Shown here: piece by piece, positions 58,301 through 64,000 of the stretch
How the letters are laid out: each line of letters begins with the position of its first letter
Position numbering within the stretch: position 1 is the first letter of the stretch
From: Lunularia cruciata
Lineage: Eukaryota > Streptophyta > Marchantiopsida > Lunulariales > Lunulariaceae
NCBI GenBank assembly: GCA_948567375.1
Contig: OX419759.1
Span: 38,417,493-38,481,492 of the forward strand
DNA: 64,000 nt
Reading direction: 5' to 3'
Notes under the pieces: model-generated
Database searches by the model: none
Told to the model about the DNA's origin: nothing
Seen by the model: only the letters and a program-made list of their open reading frames with translations
Position numbers and translations under genes: made by a program

Positions 58301-59320
58301 GAAAATCAAATTAAGTATTGATCTGTTTTGAGATGTTTTGAGTTGTAAATGATCTGATTACATCAGAGAAGTGAGTCAAGGAGAAATTGGGTGTAGGAAC
58401 TACGATTGTTAGTGCTATCTCCAAGCTTGGTGGATCATGGTGTCTTGATCAAGTAGTTCAAATTTCAATGAGAGAGATTGTGTGCAAAACTGCTAGCCAA
58501 ATTTGGAGTAGAGAGAAGTAATTTTCAAGCGGTAACTATGATTTTGAGCCCAAGAGGTGAAAGCATGATCAATTTGTTGTGAGTTGAGCTCAAAAAGTGA
58601 AATTGAAGGTGGAGTTGGGAGCAAATCCTCAAAAATTAGAGATTAGATGAAATCCAATTTTCCAATTTGGCTCAAGTGAAGAGTTAGCAGAGGATTTGGT
58701 GGTCAGCAAATTTTAGGGACTTATATTAGATTTTATGTCAATTTTACGTCAAATTTATGTCACATTTTGTGAAGCATTTATGTCTAATTTTGGTCAGAAG
58801 AACTTTGATTCCATTCTTCATGATCCTTGTAGCTCAAGAAGTAGATAGGTACTTTGATTATATCAAATGCCAAATGGTGGTAGAGTCAGCTCGGTGTTGA
58901 TTTATGAGATGGAGGTTTTTTTTAGCATCCTTGTGATTAGATCTCCTCCATTCTCTACTTCCTATTTGTGCATTGTGTTTGTATGCGGTGCCTTGAATTT
59001 TGAGCGTTGGTGCTCTAGTGTGTTCTAAATAGTGAGATTAGAGTGATGACTAGTCATACTACTTTTTTTTCTCTCCAGTGAGGCAAGAATTGATGACCTA
59101 CAGACCGTGAGAGTGCATGTTGTGATGGTAGGGTATAGGTTGCCCTTTTCCCTAGTGCAGTTGTTTCAATTAGAGTTACATTAGTAGGTAGTGTCCCGTT
59201 AGTGTTGGCACTTGATAATGCTTGGTTGGTGGTGTACTTGCGGTTTTTGATTAGTGGTTTGCAATTACTTTGTCATTATGTAATTCATGGGGGGTTCTAG
59301 AGGAGATAGCCATGCAATAA
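58300..59320 (+). mobile_element. LTR of Ty3/gypsy family B, copy 2, left part
   Basis: 58850-59320 aligns with 16550-17015. The homology is interrupted at 59320 by an inverted family-A element and resumes at 62494, where the last ~28 bp of the LTR and the primer-binding site (TGGTATCAACC, about 62522) follow. The left border is approximate: 58345-58500 also resembles 11005-11220. Confidence 0.6.
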
Positions 59321-60002
59321 TATGAGCCAGCCTGTCTTTCACTCAAGATGAACCTTTGATGACTATTATAGTAGTGCACCATGTGCTAAGAAGGCAAAGA
59401 ACTCCAACTCCATCATACTCCTCCAAGGCTAAAACTCCAAGACTCAAGATATTACTCACTAGAGAACTCAATGAGAGAGAGAGATAGTTGCAAATGAAAG
59501 GATGATGAGTACTTCCTCACCCATGGTTTATGTACTTGTGAAATATTTACGCACCAAAGTTACGAATTATTGTAATAACTTAAGTATCTAGACTAAAAGT
59601 CAAATAAAGTAAAAAAGTATAAAGGAATATCCATCCATATGGGCATATTCTACTAAGCATGTGATCGTATCTTGAACCAACTAACTTTTTTCACATGGGC
59701 TATCCTTGTACTATAGAAGAATCCAAAACAAAAAAGCTTGCGGGCCCAAGAGTTCACAACTCTTTCTTCAAAGTCAAACACCTAAGAATAATACCAAGTC
59801 AACACACTAGAATCCAAAATAGTGGTGCTCATCTTTTCCACTTCATCTAAAGTAAAGTCCCCTCTATCTTAGCTATGACTAACTTTAGCTAATCATGACT
59901 AATGTAGAACCATATTTTATCTCTATATAAATAATACCTCTCAAGTACTTGTAATACCAAGTTAAATATCACAATACCACACACATGCACAAATGGGTGT
60001 TA
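59321..60002 (-). mobile_element. 3' LTR of the nested Ty3/gypsy element (family A)
   Basis: Reverse complement of the LTR at 55977-56667 over its whole length. Its outer end is CTCATA (59326-59321) instead of CTCACA. Its inner end is GTAACACCCATTTG at about 60002, with the first TG altered. Integrase sequence adjoins it on the right. Confidence 0.75.
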
Positions 60003-60318
60003 CTTTTACTCTTGGACTAAGTTTTCACTTTGTCCTCAAAGTGAAGGTCTCTCTACCTTCTATGATACATCTTCATGTTATCATGGTTAATCTTATTAAA
60101 GTGTCTTCCTCCCAACTCCTTGAGATCATAAGTGTAAGTGCCTCACACCTTTTCCACTATGATAGGTCCAAAGCACTTAGGCAAAAACTTCTTTTGCACT
60201 CTCTTGAATCAAATGGAATCAAACAACATTACCCAATCACCTTCTTTGAAGAGCTCAAGCTTCTTCTTGCCTTGCATCTTGTCGTAGCTCTCCTTTTTTT
60301 CCTTTGAGCTTCCTCCAC

Positions 60319-60834
60319 TCAAACCATAGCAACTGCTCTTGCCTCCTCCAATTCCATCAGTTGATCCTTCCATGATTTTTCTTCATCACCTCCATGTGCT
60401 TTCTTCAATCTTATATGAATGCTTTGGAAAGTAGGAAGATCAAAGTGAATAGGTAAGGTAAACTCAATACCATATACTAATTGAAATGGAGAATATCCGG
60501 TGGAAGTCTTCATGATTGTCCTATACTCCCACAAAACTGGATGAATCTTCTTGTCCCAATGATGTTTAGCCCCCTCCATTTCTACATCTGTAGCCAACAT
60601 CATGCACAAGGTCTGGTTGGTTCTCTCCGTCAAGCCATTGGAATTTGGCTTGTAGGATGTGGTTACTCTATGTGTGATAGAGAAGTGTTGTAGCATGGCT
60701 GTAATGATGCTTCCTATAAACTCTCCTCCTCTATTAGAAACCAACTCCAAAGGGCATCCAAACCTAGTGTTAATGCATTCATAAAGAAATCTACCTACTT
60801 CATCTTCATTCTTGTCCCTCAATGGTCTACCCAC
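60319..60834 (-). pseudogene. Integrase catalytic core, open but mutated
   Basis: A 171-codon open frame covering the second half of the DDE core and the start of the C-terminal region. FLYECINTRFGCPLELVSN is followed by RGGEFIG. The usual catalytic Asp of VSD is Asn here. The Glu of the third catalytic position is present in GLTERTN. The frame is separated from the preceding zinc-binding region by a frameshift near 60830, where AKWV should lead into GRPLRDKNEDEVG. The product would be an inactive fragment. Confidence 0.7.
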
Positions 60835-61573
60835 TTGGCAAGGTAATCAATAACTACCACAATGTACCAATTTTTCATTGGTGTGCTATTGAGAGGACCT
60901 ACAAAATCAATTGCCCACTTCTCAAAAGTTCCTAGCAATGGAATTGATCTAAGTGGCGGAGTAGAATTACACTTTCTAGCAAAAGGTTGAAAAACATGAC
61001 AAGGTTTGCAATAATCAAGACAATCCTTGAAAACCCCTCTCCAATAATAACCAGCATCTAGAATCTTGAAAGCAATTACCTTTCTTGCAAAGTATCTTCC
61101 ACACACTAAACCTTCATGAAACTCCTTTATGAGTAGGATAGACTATTCCTTATCCATTGCTCTTTGAAGTAGCCTATCTGCTCCTTGGTGAAAAAGAATA
61201 TCCTCCAGCATTGTGTAAGGTCTAGATCTTGCTGCAAGGGCCTTCCTCTCCCTAACGTGCATTCCTTTTGGATAGTTACCTCTTGTAACAAAATCTAAAA
61301 TCTCCTTGTACTCCATTGGAACCTCTTGAGTGACTAAGATTTTCATGAGCTCTTCATCCATGAAAGAATCATCCACTAACTCATCTCCATCATGATCATA
61401 GGCCCTAGATAACAAATCAACATTTGCATATTTCTTCCTTGGCCTATCCTCAATGGTGTAATCATACTCAAACAAGAGTATCATCCACCTTGCTAGTCTC
61501 ACTTACACATTAGGCTTGTTGGAGATGTACTTTAAAGCCTTGCGATCTATGAGAATGATGACTTTCTCTCCAA

Positions 61574-62103
61574 TTAAAAGTGTATAAACTTCTTGCAACC
61601 AAAGATCACTGCCAACCTTTCTCTTTTTGTGACAGAGTAGTTCTTTTCTGCTGATACCATTTGCCTACTAGTATAAGCTATTGGATGATCATACCCATCT
61701 TGGTCTAATTGACTAAGAGTGCATCCTATTGCTACATTAGAAGCATCAGTGTAGAGGATGAAAAGCTTACTCCAATCAAGTTGAGCAAGAATTGGAGCTA
61801 CAACAAGGGATTGCTTGAGTTCCTCAAAAGATTTGAGAGCTTCCTTTTCCTCCAAAATCACCATGTATTCTACACCCTTCTTCATGTAAATAGTCAATGC
61901 ATAAGCATTGTTGGAAAAAGAGAAGATGAATCTCCTATAGTACCCAACCATCTCCAAGAATTGGCATAACTTTGTTAAGCTTAAAGGGAATAGAAGGGCT
62001 GAGATTTTTCTCACCTTCTCAAGATCAATTGCTATTCTATCCTTTGAGATGATGTGCCCCAAAAGTATACCTTCTTCACATGCACTCCACGTAAAGTTAA
62101 GAA
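61574..62103 (-). pseudogene. RT thumb and RNase H fragment
   Basis: The open frame (62140-61574) starts in LTR-derived sequence and enters RT at about 62080 (ACEEGILLGHIISKDR). It continues through the RT-to-RNase H connection (FEELKQSLVVAPILAQLDWS) to RNase H with catalytic Asp in YTDASNVAIG and Glu in KRERLAVI, then stops after CKKFIHF. The first ~15 codons come from the LTR and are not part of the original polyprotein. Confidence 0.7.
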
Positions 62104-62493
62104 ATATAAAGGAATATTCTTCTACATGGGCATATTCCACTAAGAATATGAACTTATCTTAACCCGACCATTAAGTCAAGGATTCCTTCACATATGCTAT
62201 CCTTGTACTATAAAAGAATTCAAAACAAAAAGGCTTGCATGCCCAATGGTTCTCAACTCTTTCCTCAAAGTCAAACACCTAGGAATAATATCAAGTCAAC
62301 ACAATAGAATCCAAAATAATAGTGCTCATCCTTTTCACTTCATCTAAAGTAAGGTCCTCTCTATCTTAACTATGACTAACTTTAGCTAATCATGATTAAT
62401 GAAGAACTATACTTTATCTCTTTATAAATAATATTTCTCAAATACTTGTAATAATAAGCTAAATATCATAATATCACACATATGGGTATTCCA
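62104..62493 (-). mobile_element. Truncated 5' LTR of the nested element (family A)
   Basis: 62104-62493 aligns with 59610-60002, in the same orientation. It represents the first ~390 bp of the LTR (in element orientation). The remaining LTR, gag and protease are deleted, with the junction at about 62104. Confidence 0.7.
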
Positions 62494-63000
62494 GTACGCA
62501 TTGGGTTTACTTGAAGTGGCATTTGGTATCAACCTATATCTTAGGTCCCAATGAAAGAAGAGATTGACTCTAAGTTGGAGTTCAACACAAGAGCTGATTC
62601 AGTTGAGAGTGCACTTGGTGTGTCCGCACCATTGGTGTGAGATATGCATGAGATTTATGGAGCCTCCAAAGACCATAGGCATTACTTTGGTACAATGGGT
62701 ACCATTGAGTTAGATGACTTCATCCACAAGTTTGATAGTTGGTGTTATTTGTAGTAGATGCGGAACTTAACTTTGTTTACACCCTTCATGGCATGGAAGG
62801 GGTTGTTTCAACATTTGGAGGGTCCACCAATGGACAACTACCATGAGTTCAAGAGAGCTCACTTGGAGGAGATTGAGTTATAGAGACAATATTGGTCTTT
62901 GAACAATATCTACATCACCTTAGGCTTGGTTGCTAAGGGCACATTGGATGTCCCCATAAGTTCTAGCTTAAGTAGCATTGGTAGAGCAAGCTCAGTCTTA
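62494..63000 (+). pseudogene. Family-B primer-binding site and gag, copy 2
   Basis: After the end of the LTR (to about 62521) and TGGTATCAACC, the plus strand reads EEIDSKLEFNTRADSVE, then HYFGTMGTIELDDFIHKFD (about 62670-62735), then FTPFMAWKGLFQHLEGPPMD (62780-62835) and EFKRAHLEEIE. The same blocks are in the gag at 17060-17400. Stops at about 62638, 62750 and 62879 inactivate it. The element may continue to the right but was not followed beyond about 63000. Confidence 0.6.
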
Positions 63001-63209
63001 TAGGCGGGTATATGAGTATAGAGGTACTTGTATGTAGAGAGAGATGAGACGGCTAGGCAAGTCTCTCTACATCATGTGGCACATTTGGCTTATTTGTATC
63101 TTGAGTTATTATTGATGTCAATAGTAAGAGATTACCAAAACACCCTACCAGTAGACATCTCCTTGCTGGGGCACAAGACTTAGATAAACATGGTTCCATT
63201 CACTTGGTG

Positions 63210-63600
63210 ATTGCTAGATGGCCATGTCAATGACATACACATGTTGGCCAAGGTTTGGGTCTTCAAGATGGCCATTCCATAGTGTTTTGTGAGTTGTTAT
63301 GCATATTTCAACAACTTCAGGTCCATTAGTCCATTTCTTGTGCTTACCTTTTGGAGAACATTCCTTTGATAGGTGATTCTTGCACCAAGGTGGTGGCAAG
63401 TACACATTAGGTCCATTCTTGGATGGGACCAGCCATTCTCAGGGGAATTGTTTGGTCTCAAGAGTGCGCTAGGCACCTGGCTGCTTGTGCTTAGATTGTT
63501 TTGGTTGCCAATGACTTGAAACTTCTTGTAGTCTGACACTCTCTCTCTACTCTTGTATGGTTGGCAATCTCCTTCTTGTAAGAGCAAATTTTTTACAATT
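63210..63600 (-). pseudogene. Possible gag nucleocapsid fragment
   Basis: The minus strand reads PPPWCKNHLSKECSPKGKHKK at about 63400-63340, resembling a partly lost zinc knuckle (HLSKEC). An open frame without family features follows. Assignment is weak. Confidence 0.25.
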
Positions 63601-63687
63601 TCTTCCAATGGTAAGGCTCTTCATGAGGGTTTTGTGTTGGGTTCTATGGGTTAACATTGACCTTCACAGAATTGTTCATGTTTTGTT

Positions 63688-63826
63688 AAGTTCAAGTTTG
63701 TGGTTCTCTACTCTTGTATGGTCTTGTATTTCAGTTCTCCTATTAAGTTCAGGGTTGTGGTTCTTTACTCTTATATGGTCTTGTATTCCAATTCTCTTGT
63801 TTAGTTTGGGTTTGTGGTTTTGAATC
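63688..63826. repeat. 57-bp tandem repeat, about 2.4 copies
   Basis: AAGTTCAAGTTTGTGGTTCT starts at 63688, AAGTTCAGGGTTGTGGTTCT at 63745, and a partial AGTTTGGGTTTGTGGTTTT at 63803. The plus-strand open frame 63557-63823 is mainly this repeat. 63827-64000 shows nothing further. Confidence 0.8.
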
Positions 63827-64000
63827 TGGTGTGTTCATAGAGCTTGGTTTAGGGGTGTCTATTGAATAGACACAAGCAATCTAACCGGGCTCAACCTTGG
63901 GGATCTAGATCACTGAATTGTGCCATTCACATAGATTGGATTGAGAGCTCCTAAACTAGAGTCCTTCCCTTGACTCTATTCATAGATCAGAATACACACA

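Larger units (their letters stand above)
60030..62103 (-). mobile_element. Nested Ty3/gypsy pol remnant (RT thumb, RNase H, integrase)
   Basis: Minus-strand order: RT end (EEGILLGHIISKDRIAIDLE, about 62075-62015), RNase H (ILYTDASNVAIGCTLSQ, YTSRQMVSAEKNY, 61760-61620), ARWMILLFEYDYTIEDRPRK and NVDLLSRA (61490-61400), the HHCC-type zinc region (about 61105-60980), integrase core (AIDFVGPL, 60915-60890; ELVSNRGGEFIG, 60750-60715; PNSNGLTERTN, 60640-60610), PFQLVYGIEFTLPIHF (60500-60450), and an integrase C terminus with LPKCFGPIIVEKV and INHDNMKMYH (about 60200-60060). RT before integrase defines Ty3/gypsy. Gag, protease and most of RT are gone: the 5' LTR fragment is fused directly to the RT thumb at about 62104. 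Few stops, so this is one of the younger elements here. Confidence 0.85.

Noticed and set aside
59993-60307. A 104-codon plus-strand frame next to the family-A LTR
   Set aside because: It is antisense to the integrase C-terminal region (INHDNMKMYH on the minus strand).

Overview
This is plant nuclear DNA. The genes are split by introns with canonical GT..AG borders, the intergenic sequence is AT-rich, and most of the window is retrotransposon debris at several stages of decay. The mixture of ancient nested LTR elements, a decayed non-LTR element with a restriction-like endonuclease tail, and gene duplicates in ruins suits a large seed-plant genome. A gymnosperm such as a conifer or yew is my best guess, but that is inference; no diagnostic marker was found.

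Layout. (1) 1-1530, minus strand: the first three exons of a small organelle-type protein of the Arabidopsis At4g18975/At1g62350 (PPR-superfamily) kind, running off the left edge. (2) 2230-6010, plus strand: a decayed non-LTR retrotransposon with reverse transcriptase, a Cys/His motif and an endonuclease-like tail. A piece of the same family recurs at 8534-9010 inside an exact 260-bp tandem duplication. (3) 9-27 kb: AT-rich sequence with many short tandem repeats, relics of Ty3/gypsy-type elements (plus-strand gag/protease 17.0-19.7 kb, minus-strand pol 24.0-26.9 kb), a tRNA-derived SINE-like fragment at 16.4 kb, and two minus-strand copies of a retroelement-linked ORF. (4) 26.9-48.3 kb: the amino acid permease (AAP) neighbourhood. 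One intact six-exon AAP gene lies at 28407-30679 on the minus strand and joins to a 487-residue protein. Around it are duplicated promoter modules, a minisatellite, an inverted and gutted partial copy (40330-42980, plus strand) and two further 3'-end pseudogenes (43390-43810 and 47085-47680, minus strand). The AT-rich interior (32.5-40.3 kb) carries a near-perfect 88-nt hairpin. (5) 48.3-64 kb: a mosaic of LTR elements. It has a third copy of the retroelement ORF (minus), gag/RT relics (plus), an LTR with an internal minisatellite, one LTR family present as four full or partial copies, and a Ty3/gypsy element (RNase H and integrase readable) nested inside the LTR of a second family. A copy of that second family at about 17.0 kb supplies the uninterrupted site.

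Only the AAP gene and the left-edge gene look functional. The AAP would be a plasma-membrane proton-coupled amino acid importer. No new multi-gene system was found. The observations most worth following are the AAP inverted duplication, the recurring retroelement ORF that sits antisense to a neighbouring gag in two places, the long hairpin, and a conserved segment near the AAP copies that I could not identify.
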